Below are positions 7,302 through 15,791 of a stretch of DNA of 64,000 bases, piece by piece. The DNA comes from JACDAN01 sp035265935. GTDB taxonomy: Bacteria > Actinomycetota > Thermoleophilia > Gaiellales > Gaiellaceae. Location: assembly GCA_035265935.1 (NCBI GenBank), contig DATFOC010000076.1:11581-75580 (forward strand), given 5' to 3'. A model generated the notes under the pieces. It had not been told where the DNA came from and ran no database searches. It saw only the letters and a list, made by a program, of their open reading frames with translations. The position numbers were made by a program, and so were the translations under genes. How positions within the stretch are numbered: the stretch's first letter is position 1; every line of letters starts with the position of its first letter.

Positions 7302-8117
7302 ATGCACGAGCCGCTCCGCAAGTTCTTCGCCGACCGCGGGCCGCACCTCGCGGCGATGATCGCCTACTTCGCGCTGCTGTCGCTCGTGCCGCTGATCTTC
7401 CTGGCGCTCGCGCTGCTCGGGCTGTTCGGACGGGTGGACGAATCCACCTACCTCGTCACGGAGCTGAACAACATCTTGCCGTCGGCCTCGATCGGGCAAA
7501 TCGTCCGCGTGGTCAACGACATCCGCGACAACGCTGCCACGCTCGGGCTGATCGGCGGCGTCTTCCTGCTCTGGACGTCGCTCTCGCTCTTCAGCGTGCT
7601 CGAGTCCGCGTTCAACATCGTCTACGGGCGGCCGAACCGCCCCTTCCTGCACGGGAAGGGAATCGCGGTCGTGGTCATGATCGGGACGCTCGTGACGCTC
7701 TTCGCCGGCCTCGTGATCGGGACGATCGGCTTCGCGCTGATCCAGGACGCCGCCCCGGGGTTCACCGGCAACCGCTGGGTCGCCTACGTGCTCTCACTCC
7801 TGCTTTCGACCGGCGCGGTGTTCGTCTTCCTCGTCTCGACCTATTACCTGCTGACGAACGAGAGCCTGACCATCCGCGACGTCCTTCCCGGAGCGATCCT
7901 GGCGAGCATCCTGCTCCAGGTCAGCTTCCAGGCGCTGCCGCTGTACGTGGGGCTCTCCCAACGGGATGAGGTGCTGACCCTGCGCGCCCTCGGCGCGCCG
8001 GTGATCCTCCTGATCTGGCTCTATGTCATGGCGAACGCGATCGTCTTCGGCGCAGAGGTCAACTGGTGGAGAAGCCGGGCCCGCGAGGAGGAGGATGCCG
8101 TCCCGGGCCTTGCCTAG
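7302..8117 (+). CDS. YihY/BrkB-family inner membrane protein
   Basis: A 271-residue polytopic protein with about six hydrophobic segments. The first pair (MIAYFALLSLVPLIFLALAL) contains the YF-LLSLVP pattern typical of the YihY (formerly RNase BN) family, and TLGLIGGVFLLWTSLSLFSV is also characteristic. The family has no settled function. The frame is open for over 1 kb upstream, but the family N-terminus begins at the ATG at 7302, 20 bases from the divergent Roadblock gene. That leaves almost no room for a leader. Its last four bases overlap the convergent rdgB gene. Confidence 0.85.
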   Translation: MHEPLRKFFADRGPHLAAMIAYFALLSLVPLIFLALALLGLFGRVDESTYLVTELNNILPSASIGQIVRVVNDIRDNAATLGLIGGVFLLWTSLSLFSVLESAFNIVYGRPNRPFLHGKGIAVVVMIGTLVTLFAGLVIGTIGFALIQDAAPGFTGNRWVAYVLSLLLSTGAVFVFLVSTYYLLTNESLTIRDVLPGAILASILLQVSFQALPLYVGLSQRDEVLTLRALGAPVILLIWLYVMANAIVFGAEVNWWRSRAREEEDAVPGLA

Positions 8118-8668
8118 GCCAGGGCCTCGCTCAACGCCCGCGCGGCTCGCGCGCGGTGGGAGTACTCCGCTTTCCATGCGTCGCCCAGCTCGGCGGCCGT
8201 TCGCTGCTCGCCTTCGGGGATGAAAACCGGGTCGAAGCCGAAGCCCTCGGAGCCGGACGGCTGTTCGGCGATCCGGCCCTCCAGGATCCCCGTGCCGCGG
8301 TGCTCCACCCCGTCCGGCGAGAGCGCGACCAGCTCGCAGACGTAGCGCGCGCCCCGGGCCTCGCCGTCCACGCCCTCGAGCTCGGCCAGCAGCCGCTCCA
8401 CGTGGAGGCCGCCGGCGAACCGGGCGGACTTGATCCCCGGTGCGCCGTCGAGGCCGGCGACCTCGAGACCCGAGTCCTCGCCGAGCACCCAATGACCGGC
8501 TTCGCGCTCACGGCCGAACCGGGCCTTCGCAAGAGCGTTCTCGTAGTAACTCTCCCCGGTCTCGGGCGGATAGTCGTCCGCTCCGAGCGGCCTGATCTCC
8601 CAGTCGGGGAGGGCGCGCCGCAGCTCTCGGAGCTTGCCCGGGTTGGCCGACGCAAGGACCGCTTTCAA
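8114..8668 (-). CDS. rdgB: XTP/dITP diphosphatase (RdgB/HAM1)
   Basis: House-cleaning pyrophosphatase that hydrolyses non-canonical purine triphosphates such as dITP and XTP before they enter DNA. It is 184 residues. The start KAVLASANPGKLRELRRAL carries the (S/T)xNxxK nucleotide-binding motif, and GEDSGLEVAGLDGAPGIKSAR is the catalytic/metal-binding signature. SEGFGFDPVFIP near the C-terminus is also diagnostic. It overlaps mgtC upstream by four bases and belongs to the run murI-rph-mgtC-rdgB; murI-rph-rdgB is a familiar actinobacterial grouping. Confidence 0.95.
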   Translation of the reverse strand: MKAVLASANPGKLRELRRALPDWEIRPLGADDYPPETGESYYENALAKARFGREREAGHWVLGEDSGLEVAGLDGAPGIKSARFAGGLHVERLLAELEGVDGEARGARYVCELVALSPDGVEHRGTGILEGRIAEQPSGSEGFGFDPVFIPEGEQRTAAELGDAWKAEYSHRARAARALSEALA

Positions 8669-9348
8669 GGGTTCCAGCGGGCGGCGCGGACTGCTTCGGC
8701 CTGGGTGAGGGCGTCGATCAGCTGAGCGGCGGTCTTGCCGCTTGCGAGACGCACGCGCAGGTCGACCCTGCGACTGTCGCCCTCCTCCTCGAACTCGAGC
8801 GAGCTCACGTCGGCGCCGGCGCCCTCAACGGCCTCGAGCACCGAGACGGCGCTCGTGCCCGCGGGGAGCTCGACCGCCAGGCGCCCCTCCTCCGGCCTGG
8901 TTCGCGACGAGAGCTTGAACGCGACGATCCGCAGTGGCCAGAGGCTGACCAGCACGAGCGCGGTCGTCACGAGCGCGGCCCAGTAATAGCCCACTCCGGA
9001 AGCCATCCCGATCGCGGCGACCACCCAGAGCGTGGCAGCCGTCGTCAGTCCCCTCACGGACAGGCCCTGGCGGATGATCGCGCCGGCGCCGAGGAAGCCG
9101 ATTCCCGTCACGACCTGGGCGGCGATCCGCGTCGGGTCGAAGACGAGCCCCTCCTGGTTCGAGAAGCGCCAGTCGGTCCATGCATAGGCGGAGACCATCG
9201 TGAAGAGCGCGGCCCCGACGGAGACGAGGAGGTGCGTGCGCAGCCCGGCCTCGCGCTCACGCAGCTCGCGTTCGAGCCCGATCGCCCCGCCGAGCGCAGC
9301 CGCAAGCCCGATCCGGAGGACGACCTCGGCCCAGGAGAGGTCAGGCAA
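8665..9348 (-). CDS. MgtC/SapB-family membrane protein
   Basis: A 227-residue protein with about five N-terminal helices and a soluble C-terminal domain. The MgtC signatures are clear: AALGGAIGLERELREREAGLRTH after the first helix and GIGFLGAGAIIRQG. The C-terminal 80 residues (LAVELPAGTSAVSVLEAVEG and on) look like an ACT-type domain. Family members modulate magnesium homeostasis and F-type ATPase in some pathogens, but the general role is unsettled. It overlaps rph by eight bases and rdgB by four. Confidence 0.88.
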   Translation of the reverse strand: MPDLSWAEVVLRIGLAAALGGAIGLERELREREAGLRTHLLVSVGAALFTMVSAYAWTDWRFSNQEGLVFDPTRIAAQVVTGIGFLGAGAIIRQGLSVRGLTTAATLWVVAAIGMASGVGYYWAALVTTALVLVSLWPLRIVAFKLSSRTRPEEGRLAVELPAGTSAVSVLEAVEGAGADVSSLEFEEEGDSRRVDLRVRLASGKTAAQLIDALTQAEAVRAARWNP

Positions 9349-10051
9349 GCACCGCCTCCACGGCCCGCTGCTGTGCCTCGCCGATCTGCTCGATGCCGGC
9401 GGCCGCCAGATCCAGCAGCTCGTCGAGCTGCTCGCGGGTGTAGCGCTCGCCCTCGGCGGTCGCCTGCACCTCGATCAGCCGTCGATCGCCGCTCATGACG
9501 ACGTTGAGGTCGACCTCGGCGCGCGAGTCCTCCGAGTAGTCGAGGTCGAGGAGCGCCTCGCCGTCGACGATCCCGAGCGAGACGCCGGCGACGGAATCGG
9601 TCAGCGCCTTCCCGAGGCCGAAGCGGTCGAGCGCCCGGCGCGACGCGACGTAGGCACCGGAGATCGCTGCGCAGCGGGTGCCGCCGTCCGCCTGCAGCAC
9701 GTCGCAGTCGATCCAGAGCGTGCGCTCGCCGAGCGCGTCCAGGTCGGTCACCGCGCGGAGCGACCGCCCGATCAGGCGCTGGATCTCCACCGTCCGGCCC
9801 TTCTGCCGGCCCGAGCTCGCCTCGCGCGCGGTGCGCTCCCCCGTCGACGCAGGCAGCAGCCCGTACTCCGCGGTCATCCAGCCCTTGCCCTTGCCCATCA
9901 GCCAGCGCGGAACGCCTTCGGTAATCGACGCCGTGCACAGAACGCGGGTCTTCCCCGCGGAGATCAGCGCGGAGCCGGCCGGCTGCTCGAGGTAGTCGAC
10001 CTCGATCTCCAGGGGCCGGAGTTCGTCCGCCCGCCGCCCGTCCGCTCTCAC
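9341..10051 (-). CDS. rph: Ribonuclease PH
   Basis: Phosphorolytic 3'-5' exoribonuclease that trims tRNA precursors. It is 236 residues, the normal length. Diagnostic stretches include MRADGRRADELRPLEIE at the N-terminus, GKTRVLCTASI, the catalytic region CDVLQADGGTRCAAI near residue 120, and YSEDSRAEVDLNVVMSG. It sits 19 bases after murI and overlaps mgtC by eight bases. Confidence 0.96.
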   Translation of the reverse strand: MRADGRRADELRPLEIEVDYLEQPAGSALISAGKTRVLCTASITEGVPRWLMGKGKGWMTAEYGLLPASTGERTAREASSGRQKGRTVEIQRLIGRSLRAVTDLDALGERTLWIDCDVLQADGGTRCAAISGAYVASRRALDRFGLGKALTDSVAGVSLGIVDGEALLDLDYSEDSRAEVDLNVVMSGDRRLIEVQATAEGERYTREQLDELLDLAAAGIEQIGEAQQRAVEAVLA

Positions 10052-10070
10052 GTCGCCGGCCTCCTCCGGC

Positions 10071-10892
10071 TCACGCCGCGGCCGCCTCGAGCTCGGCGAT
10101 CTCGACCCGGTCGACCCCCTCCAGCGGGAGCTGGAGGAAGCGCTGGCCGAGCTCCTTGAACTGGTCTGTGTCGCCGGTGGTCAGGAACCGGTACCCACCC
10201 TCGCGCCGTGGGTCGTTCTCGATCCCCTTCCGGGTCAGCGTCTCGGCCACCTCTCGCGCCGTCTCCTCCGCCGAGAAGACGAGGGTGACGTCGCGCCCGA
10301 AGACGCGCTGGAAGATCGGCCGGATCAGCGGGTAGTGCGTGCAGCCGAGGATCACGGTGTCCACCTCGGCATCCTTCAACGGCTGCGCGTAGCGCCGGAC
10401 CGCCGCGGTGGTCTCGGCCCCGAACGGCTCGGGACCTTCGATCAGCGGCACGAGCTCCGGGCAGGCGAGCGGGAAGAACCGCGTACCGGCGTCCAGCGTG
10501 TGGACGAGCTCCGCGTACCGCCCAGCCGCCACCGTCGCCTCGGTCGCCATCAGACCGATGTGCCGGTTTCGCGTCACCTGGACGGCGGCATGGGCCTCGG
10601 GCGTGATCACGCCGACGACGGGGACGGAGATTCGCTCCTGGAGATCCGGCAGCGCCGCCGAGGTCGCCGTGTTGCAGGCGACGAGGATCAGCTTGACGCC
10701 CTGTGCGGCGAGGTAGCCGGCGATCTCGAGCGAGAAGCGGCGCACCTCGTCGAGCGGCCGCGGGCCGTACGGCAGTCGCGCGCCGTCGCCCAGGTAGACG
10801 AAGTCCTCGTGCGGCATCGTCACCAGGCACTCGTGGAGGACGGTTAGCCCGCCCATGCCGGAGTCGAAGACGCCGATCGGCCGCGAATTCAT
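10071..10892 (-). CDS. murI: Glutamate racemase
   Basis: Supplies D-glutamate for peptidoglycan by cofactor-independent racemisation. It is 273 residues from the ATG at 10892; a TTG directly before it would add one residue. The substrate motif GVFDSGMGGLTVL is at the N-terminus. The two catalytic cysteines are in VACNTAT (near residue 70) and LGCTHYP (near 180). A TACAAT box lies six bases before the ATG, so the message may be leaderless. It leads the murI-rph-mgtC-rdgB run. Confidence 0.96.
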   Translation of the reverse strand: MNSRPIGVFDSGMGGLTVLHECLVTMPHEDFVYLGDGARLPYGPRPLDEVRRFSLEIAGYLAAQGVKLILVACNTATSAALPDLQERISVPVVGVITPEAHAAVQVTRNRHIGLMATEATVAAGRYAELVHTLDAGTRFFPLACPELVPLIEGPEPFGAETTAAVRRYAQPLKDAEVDTVILGCTHYPLIRPIFQRVFGRDVTLVFSAEETAREVAETLTRKGIENDPRREGGYRFLTTGDTDQFKELGQRFLQLPLEGVDRVEIAELEAAAA

Positions 10893-10898
10893 CAATCG

Positions 10899-10929
10899 AT
10901 TGTAAGAAGCCTGAACGTTGATCTACCCT
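10899..10929. promoter_or_regulatory. Overlapping divergent promoters of murI and the secreted S15-like peptidase
   Basis: On the minus strand TACAAT (10904-10899) lies six bases before the murI ATG. On the plus strand TTGTAA (10900-10905), an 18-base spacer and TACCCT (10924-10929) lie eight bases before the GTG at 10938. The murI -10 and the plus-strand -35 occupy the same bases, so the two polymerases cannot bind together. Confidence 0.5.
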
Positions 10930-10937
10930 CTTTCGCC

Positions 10938-12422
10938 GTGGGTCGCCGATTTCTCCTGCTCGTCGCAGTCTTCTTCGCCTTCCAGGCGAGCGCAGCACAC
11001 GCGCTGCACCCGGGCCACACCGGCGAAGCCGGCATGGCCCGGAATGTAGGCAGCGCAAGCGCCGCCTACGCCAAGACCGATCATTGGCTGCCCATGGGCG
11101 ACGGGGTCTCGCTCGCAGCGACGCTCTACAGACCCGACGGCGCGCCGCCCCAGGGCGGTTGGCCGGCCGTACTCGTGCTCCACGGCCTCGGACAGGACCG
11201 CAGCGTGACGAACGCTGTCGCCGAGGCGCACCTCGCGCCGAACGGCTACGTGGTCCTCACGGTGGACGCGCGCGGGCACGGCGCGTCGGGAGGACAGTCG
11301 TCGCTCGTCGGGCCGCGAGAAGTGGCCGACTACGCCGCAGCGCTCCAATGGCTGCGCCTGCAGCCCAGCGTCAGCGACACGAGGGTCGGCGCGCTCGGCT
11401 TCTCGCTGGGCGGCGGGTCCGTCTGGAAGCTCTTGACCGCTCCGGGAACACGCCTCGCAGCCGCAGTCCCGGTCACGACCTGGACGAGCCTCTACGACGC
11501 GCTGCTTCCGCAGGGCCTCGCCAAGTCCGGGCTCATCGCCTACTTCTACAACCTGCTGCCGCCCGAGCGGTGGGATCCCGCGGTCACGACACTCAGGGAC
11601 GACGCGCTGCAGGGCCGCAACGACGCCGCGATCCGAGCATTCGCCGCCCAGCGCTCCGTCCGTGCCGACCTCGGCAGGATCCGGACGCCCGTCTTCATGC
11701 TTCAGGGCCGCCGCGACTACGCGTTCGACATGCAGGAGGCGCTTGCGGCGTTCGGTCGCTTGCGCGGCCCTAAGCGGATGTACCTGGGTGATCTCGGCCA
11801 CGCACCGTCGGCGAACCCACCGGCGGAGCAGGCGTACTACTTCGGCCAGATTCGGATGTGGTTCGACCGGTTCCTGAAGGGCCAGCTGAACGGGATCGAC
11901 AGGCGCCCGCGGATCGAGCTCGCGCCGGATCCCTGGCGTTCGCGCACCTACCAGGCATCGCAGGTTCCGGCGCGGAGGGTTCTCCGGCTGACCTTCCGCG
12001 GTCGCCGGACAATCGACGGGCTCGGCGGCAAAGTCGTCCGCACCGTCGCTCCGACACGGCGCCTCAACGAGACCTTCGGCCACGCGCTCGTCTCGGTGAA
12101 GGCGTCAACGCCGACGGGCTGGTCGCACGTCGTCGCCGTCCTGTCGGCGATCACGCCGCGCGGCGGCGAGATCGTGGTCAGCCAGGGCGGCGTCCCGACG
12201 ACGACGTTGCGCTCGACGACGCGAAACCTCACCATCCGCCTGCTGAGTCAGGCGACGACGATTCCGCGCGGCTCGCGGTTCCGATTGACCCTGGCGGGTG
12301 TCTCGACCGCCCAGAATCCGAGCAACCTCCTGTACCTCACCGGCCCGGAGGCCACATCCCGAGTCTCCCTCGGCGAGGCCAAGGTCGTCGTGCCCGTCCT
12401 TCGCCGGCCGGTCTCGCGTTGA
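10938..12422 (+). CDS. Secreted alpha/beta hydrolase, Xaa-Pro dipeptidyl-peptidase (S15/CocE) type
   Basis: A 494-residue exported protein with a signal peptide (residues 1-22, ending ASAAHA). The hydrolase domain shows VLVLHGLGQDRSV, DARGHGASGG and the nucleophile elbow GALGFSLGGGS. A later Asp (QGRRDYAFD) and His (LGDLGHAPS) complete a triad. The C-terminal third, from about residue 315, is beta-rich like the jelly-roll of S15/CocE enzymes. It probably hydrolyses peptides or esters outside the cell. Its TGA overlaps the TTG start of the binding-protein gene that follows, so the two are coupled. Confidence 0.8.
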   Translation: MGRRFLLLVAVFFAFQASAAHALHPGHTGEAGMARNVGSASAAYAKTDHWLPMGDGVSLAATLYRPDGAPPQGGWPAVLVLHGLGQDRSVTNAVAEAHLAPNGYVVLTVDARGHGASGGQSSLVGPREVADYAAALQWLRLQPSVSDTRVGALGFSLGGGSVWKLLTAPGTRLAAAVPVTTWTSLYDALLPQGLAKSGLIAYFYNLLPPERWDPAVTTLRDDALQGRNDAAIRAFAAQRSVRADLGRIRTPVFMLQGRRDYAFDMQEALAAFGRLRGPKRMYLGDLGHAPSANPPAEQAYYFGQIRMWFDRFLKGQLNGIDRRPRIELAPDPWRSRTYQASQVPARRVLRLTFRGRRTIDGLGGKVVRTVAPTRRLNETFGHALVSVKASTPTGWSHVVAVLSAITPRGGEIVVSQGGVPTTTLRSTTRNLTIRLLSQATTIPRGSRFRLTLAGVSTAQNPSNLLYLTGPEATSRVSLGEAKVVVPVLRRPVSR

Positions 12423-13633
12423 GAGCGGCACTCGTCGTCCTCGCCTTCGCGGCGCTCGTCGCGCTGCCGGGCGCCCACGCCGGCTCCGCCGCCGATCCCG
12501 GCGTGGCAGGCAACTCGATCCTCATCGGCGGGACCGTGCCGCTCACAGGGCCCGCCGCGGCGTTCGCCTCCGTCGCACCGGGCGCGGACGCCTACTTCCG
12601 CTACGTCAACGACCGCGGAGGCGTCTTCGGCAGGAAGATCCGGTACAAGTACGTGGACGACGGCTTCGAGGTCAGCCGCACCGTCGAGCAGACCCGCCGG
12701 CTCGTCCAGCAGGACCGCGTCTTCGCGATCTTCAACTCGATCGGCACGGAACACGCGATCGCCGTTCGCCCCTATCTGAACCAGGTCCGCGTCCCGCACG
12801 TCTTCACCGGCACGGGCGCGAGCACGTTCCAGGCTCAGCGCGGCCAGTACCCATGGTCGATGGGCTACCTCCCGAGCTTCGTGGGCGAGGGCGCGATCTA
12901 CGGGCGCTACGTCGCCGCCTCGATGCCGGGCGCGCGAATCGCCGTGCTCTACGAGAACACCGACTATGGTCGAGACCTGACGAACGGCCTGAGGCGGGGG
13001 CTCGGCCGACGCGCGAGCCGCATCGTCGCCGTGCGCAGCTACGAGATCACGGACGCGGACGTCAACTCCCAGATCTCCCAGCTGAAGCGGTCGGGTGCGA
13101 ACACGTTCATGCTCTTCGCGACACCCGGCTTCGCGATCCAGGCGTTCCTTTCGGCCCACCGCCAGGCCTGGAGGCCGCGCACCTTTGTCAGCTCCGTCTC
13201 GATCGAACCGTCGATCATGAAGGTGGTCCGCCTGAACACGAGCGCGCCGGCGACGGCGGGGACGATCAGCATGGGCTACCTCAAGGACCCGACGTCGCCG
13301 ACCTGGAGCCGCGATCCGGCCGTTCGCCTTTACCGCCGGATCATGCGCCGCTACCTCCCGGGCCGGAAGGCGAGCGACGTCTACCACTTCTACGGGATGG
13401 CCGTCGCGCACTCGATGGTGCACGCACTCCGCAAGTCGGGCAGGAATCTGAGCCGGGCGGGGCTCCAGCGGGCGGTCACCCACCTGAACCAGACCGACAA
13501 CCCCTTCCTGCTCCCCGGCGTCGCGGTCCGCACCTCGCCCCGCAACTACTTCCCGATCGCCCGGGCGAAGCTCTTCCGGTTCAGCGCGAAAGGGCAGTGG
13601 GTACCGTTCGGCCGCCTCCTGGCGGCCCGCTGA
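12419..13633 (+). CDS. Periplasmic-binding-protein-like receptor, branched-chain amino acid (LivK) type
   Basis: A 404-residue exported type I solute-binding protein. I choose the TTG at 12419, which overlaps the previous stop (TTGA) and starts a clean signal peptide (about residues 1-25, ending AHAGSA). The mature protein opens with SILIGGTVPLTGPAAAFASV, the hallmark of the LivK/urea-binding family, and NDRGGVFGRKIRY follows. No permease or ATPase is nearby, so it may serve a transporter encoded elsewhere or act as a receptor. Translational coupling to the S15-like peptidase suggests it senses or binds products of that enzyme; that is inference. Confidence 0.85.
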   Translation: MRAALVVLAFAALVALPGAHAGSAADPGVAGNSILIGGTVPLTGPAAAFASVAPGADAYFRYVNDRGGVFGRKIRYKYVDDGFEVSRTVEQTRRLVQQDRVFAIFNSIGTEHAIAVRPYLNQVRVPHVFTGTGASTFQAQRGQYPWSMGYLPSFVGEGAIYGRYVAASMPGARIAVLYENTDYGRDLTNGLRRGLGRRASRIVAVRSYEITDADVNSQISQLKRSGANTFMLFATPGFAIQAFLSAHRQAWRPRTFVSSVSIEPSIMKVVRLNTSAPATAGTISMGYLKDPTSPTWSRDPAVRLYRRIMRRYLPGRKASDVYHFYGMAVAHSMVHALRKSGRNLSRAGLQRAVTHLNQTDNPFLLPGVAVRTSPRNYFPIARAKLFRFSAKGQWVPFGRLLAAR

Positions 13634-13720
13634 CCACTCGGACGACTCGGCGGCCGGGCGCGGGAGAAATCCGCAACTGATTCGCCCAATTTCCGTCTCA
13701 CCCCACTGAAAGGGGGTCTC

Positions 13721-14803
13721 TTGACCAAATCAATCCGCTTCGTCCTGCTTCTGTCTGCGTGCGCTCTTGCGCTGGCTTTCGGAGGCAATGCACTTGCCGC
13801 ATACAACCCGTCGTTGCTCGTGGCCGGCACCAGCCACTCCACCGGGAGCGGTGGCCCCATCGTCATCGGGGTGGGCCAGGACCAGGCCGATGACACAACT
13901 GCCGTTGTCAACATCTACTCACCGCTCGGCTATGGCGTCACGCTCACGCAGGCGCCCGGGACGAGAATCGGTGACCTGGAGGCTATCGTCCTCATCCGCG
14001 CATTGGGTGGGGCCCGCGTGCCGCTCCAGGGCACCGTCACGGCACGGGATCCGGGTGCGTTCGTGAACCCGGCCCAGTTCCCCTGCGGCGAGGGCCGCCG
14101 CCACGAGGCCGTCTGGCTGATCGAGGGAACGCTCAACAACACGCCGATCCAGATCCCGATCTTCGTCGACCGGGTCACAAGCGGTGCCGAGGCGCAGTTC
14201 GCCTCGGCGAAGATGCGCATCTGCCTCCCCTCGGAGCAGGCTTCGACCACGGGAGCGACGCTGATCGTTGCCGCCTTCTCCGTGTCCGGCGTCTTCAGCA
14301 ACCCGAACACCCGCGGGACGTATCCGTGGAACGCCCTGTTCATCCCGTATTCACCGGGAACCAGCATCCCGAACCCGGCGAACGCCGCGCAGAGCACGTC
14401 GTACACACGGTTGCCGGTGCAACTGGCCGTGAATGCGAAGAAGGTCCGCCAGGGCAAGCGCAAGTACGCCCGTGTCACCGCCTGCCTCAGCGAGGCCGGA
14501 CAGCGCGTTCGCGGCGTCCGGGTCAACATCCTCGCCGGCCGGTCGGCACGCGGGACGAGCCGCGTGGCCTTCGGCCGCACGAACTCGCGCGGCTGCCTCA
14601 CGCGGACGATCCGGCTCCGCTACCGGACGACGTTCATCCGCGCATCCACGACGGTGCCGGAACGGGACGTCACGAGCGCACCGGGCTGCACGCCGCGGCT
14701 CTCCGCAGCACCCGGCACGCTCCCACCCGCGCGCTGCACTTCGGCGACGCTGGCTCCCGCGCTGAACCTGTTCAGCCGAACCACAGTACGAGTCCGCCGC
14801 TAG
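13721..14803 (+). CDS. Secreted protein of unknown function
   Basis: A 360-residue exported protein that starts at TTG 13721 with a good AAGGGGG site. The signal peptide is about residues 1-26 (SACALALAFGGNALA). No family is recognised. The body is beta-rich and contains several cysteines (PAQFPCGEG, KMRICLPSEQ, VTACLSEAG, SRGCLTRT, APGCTPR, ARCTSA) that could form disulfides. The segment from about residue 225 (VNAKKVRQGKRKYARVTACL and RGVRVNILAG) resembles an Ig-like bacterial surface domain. It stands alone between the binding-protein gene and a strong terminator. Confidence 0.65.
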   Translation: MTKSIRFVLLLSACALALAFGGNALAAYNPSLLVAGTSHSTGSGGPIVIGVGQDQADDTTAVVNIYSPLGYGVTLTQAPGTRIGDLEAIVLIRALGGARVPLQGTVTARDPGAFVNPAQFPCGEGRRHEAVWLIEGTLNNTPIQIPIFVDRVTSGAEAQFASAKMRICLPSEQASTTGATLIVAAFSVSGVFSNPNTRGTYPWNALFIPYSPGTSIPNPANAAQSTSYTRLPVQLAVNAKKVRQGKRKYARVTACLSEAGQRVRGVRVNILAGRSARGTSRVAFGRTNSRGCLTRTIRLRYRTTFIRASTTVPERDVTSAPGCTPRLSAAPGTLPPARCTSATLAPALNLFSRTTVRVRR

Positions 14804-14816
14804 AGAGAGCGCAACC

Positions 14817-14842
14817 GAGAGGGCCCCACCGAGGGCCCTCTC
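14817..14842 (+). terminator. Stem-loop terminator after the secreted protein gene
   Basis: A perfect 10-bp stem, GAGAGGGCCC (14817-14826) and GGGCCCTCTC (14833-14842), with a 6-base loop, begins 13 bases after the stop at 14803. There is no T-run. Confidence 0.75.
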
Positions 14843-14844
14843 AC

Positions 14845-14850
14845 TATCCT
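14845..14850 (+). promoter_or_regulatory. Candidate leaderless -10 box of the DUF72 gene
   Basis: TATCCT, directly after the terminator stem and six bases before the GTG at 14857. Transcription would start at or next to the start codon. Confidence 0.45.
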
Positions 14851-14856
14851 GGTCTC

Positions 14857-15786
14857 GTGGCCGAACGGATCCGGGTCGGGACCTGCTCGTGGGCGGACGA
14901 GGCGCTCTCGAAGCACTTCTATCCGCCCGGGCTCAAGGCCGGCGAACGACTCGCGTACTACGCCAAGCACTTCGACACCGTCGAGCTCGACTCGACGTAC
15001 TACCGGCTTCCCGTGGAGTCCATGGCCGCCCGCTGGGCCGAGCAGACGCCCGACGACTTCGTCATGCACGTCAAGGCCTTCGGAGTGATGACGCGGCACC
15101 CGGTGAAGAAGGATCAGCTTCCGACCGACCTGCGCGAGGCCGCACCCGTGGACGAGAAGGGCCGGATCGACCGTCCACCGCGCGAGTTCCGCGCCGAGGT
15201 CTTCACGCGCTTCCGCGAGGCACTCGAGCCGCTGCGCTCGGCCCGGAAGCTCGGCGGAACGCTCTTCCAGTTCCCTCCCTATGTCGTCTACAAGGACCTC
15301 TCCCTCGACTACCTCGCCTGGGCCGGCGAGCAGATGGGCGACGACGAGATGCTGGTCGAGTTCCGCCACTCGAGCTGGTACGAGGAGGACGTCCGCGACG
15401 AGGTGCTCTCGTTCCTCGAGGAGCATGGGATGTCGCTCGTCGTGGTGGACGCACCGAAGGTGGAAGCGAAGAACGTCCCGCGAACGCTGCTCGCCGTCAC
15501 CGGCCCGACGGTCTACGTCCGGTTCCACGGACGCAACGAGAAGACCTGGAACGCCCGCGGCGGGAGCGCCGCCGAGCGGTTCGACTACCTCTACCCGGAG
15601 GACGAGCTGCGCGAGTGGGTGGAGCCGCTGCGGGAGCTCGCCGGGCAGGCGCAGAACGCCTACGCGTTCTTCAACAACAACAACCGCTCACCCGGTGACG
15701 GCGGCTACGGCGGGTATGTCGCGCAAGGTGCGGCGAACGCGCAGATGCTGAAGGGACTCCTGGCGCAGGCCGGCGTCCCGGCCTAG
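14857..15786 (+). CDS. DUF72 (YecE) family protein
   Basis: A 309-residue protein of the YecE/DUF72 family, a TIM-barrel fold of unknown activity. The start RIRVGTCSWADEALSKHFYP, the HFDTVELDSTYYRLP segment, VEFRHSSWYEEDV and the C-terminal AYAFFNNNN are all diagnostic. The frame is open far upstream into the previous gene, but the family N-terminus begins at GTG 14857 just after a terminator and -10 box. Five bases separate it from the nucleotidyltransferase gene that follows. Confidence 0.9.
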   Translation: MAERIRVGTCSWADEALSKHFYPPGLKAGERLAYYAKHFDTVELDSTYYRLPVESMAARWAEQTPDDFVMHVKAFGVMTRHPVKKDQLPTDLREAAPVDEKGRIDRPPREFRAEVFTRFREALEPLRSARKLGGTLFQFPPYVVYKDLSLDYLAWAGEQMGDDEMLVEFRHSSWYEEDVRDEVLSFLEEHGMSLVVVDAPKVEAKNVPRTLLAVTGPTVYVRFHGRNEKTWNARGGSAAERFDYLYPEDELREWVEPLRELAGQAQNAYAFFNNNNRSPGDGGYGGYVAQGAANAQMLKGLLAQAGVPA

Positions 15787-15791
15787 CGGCC

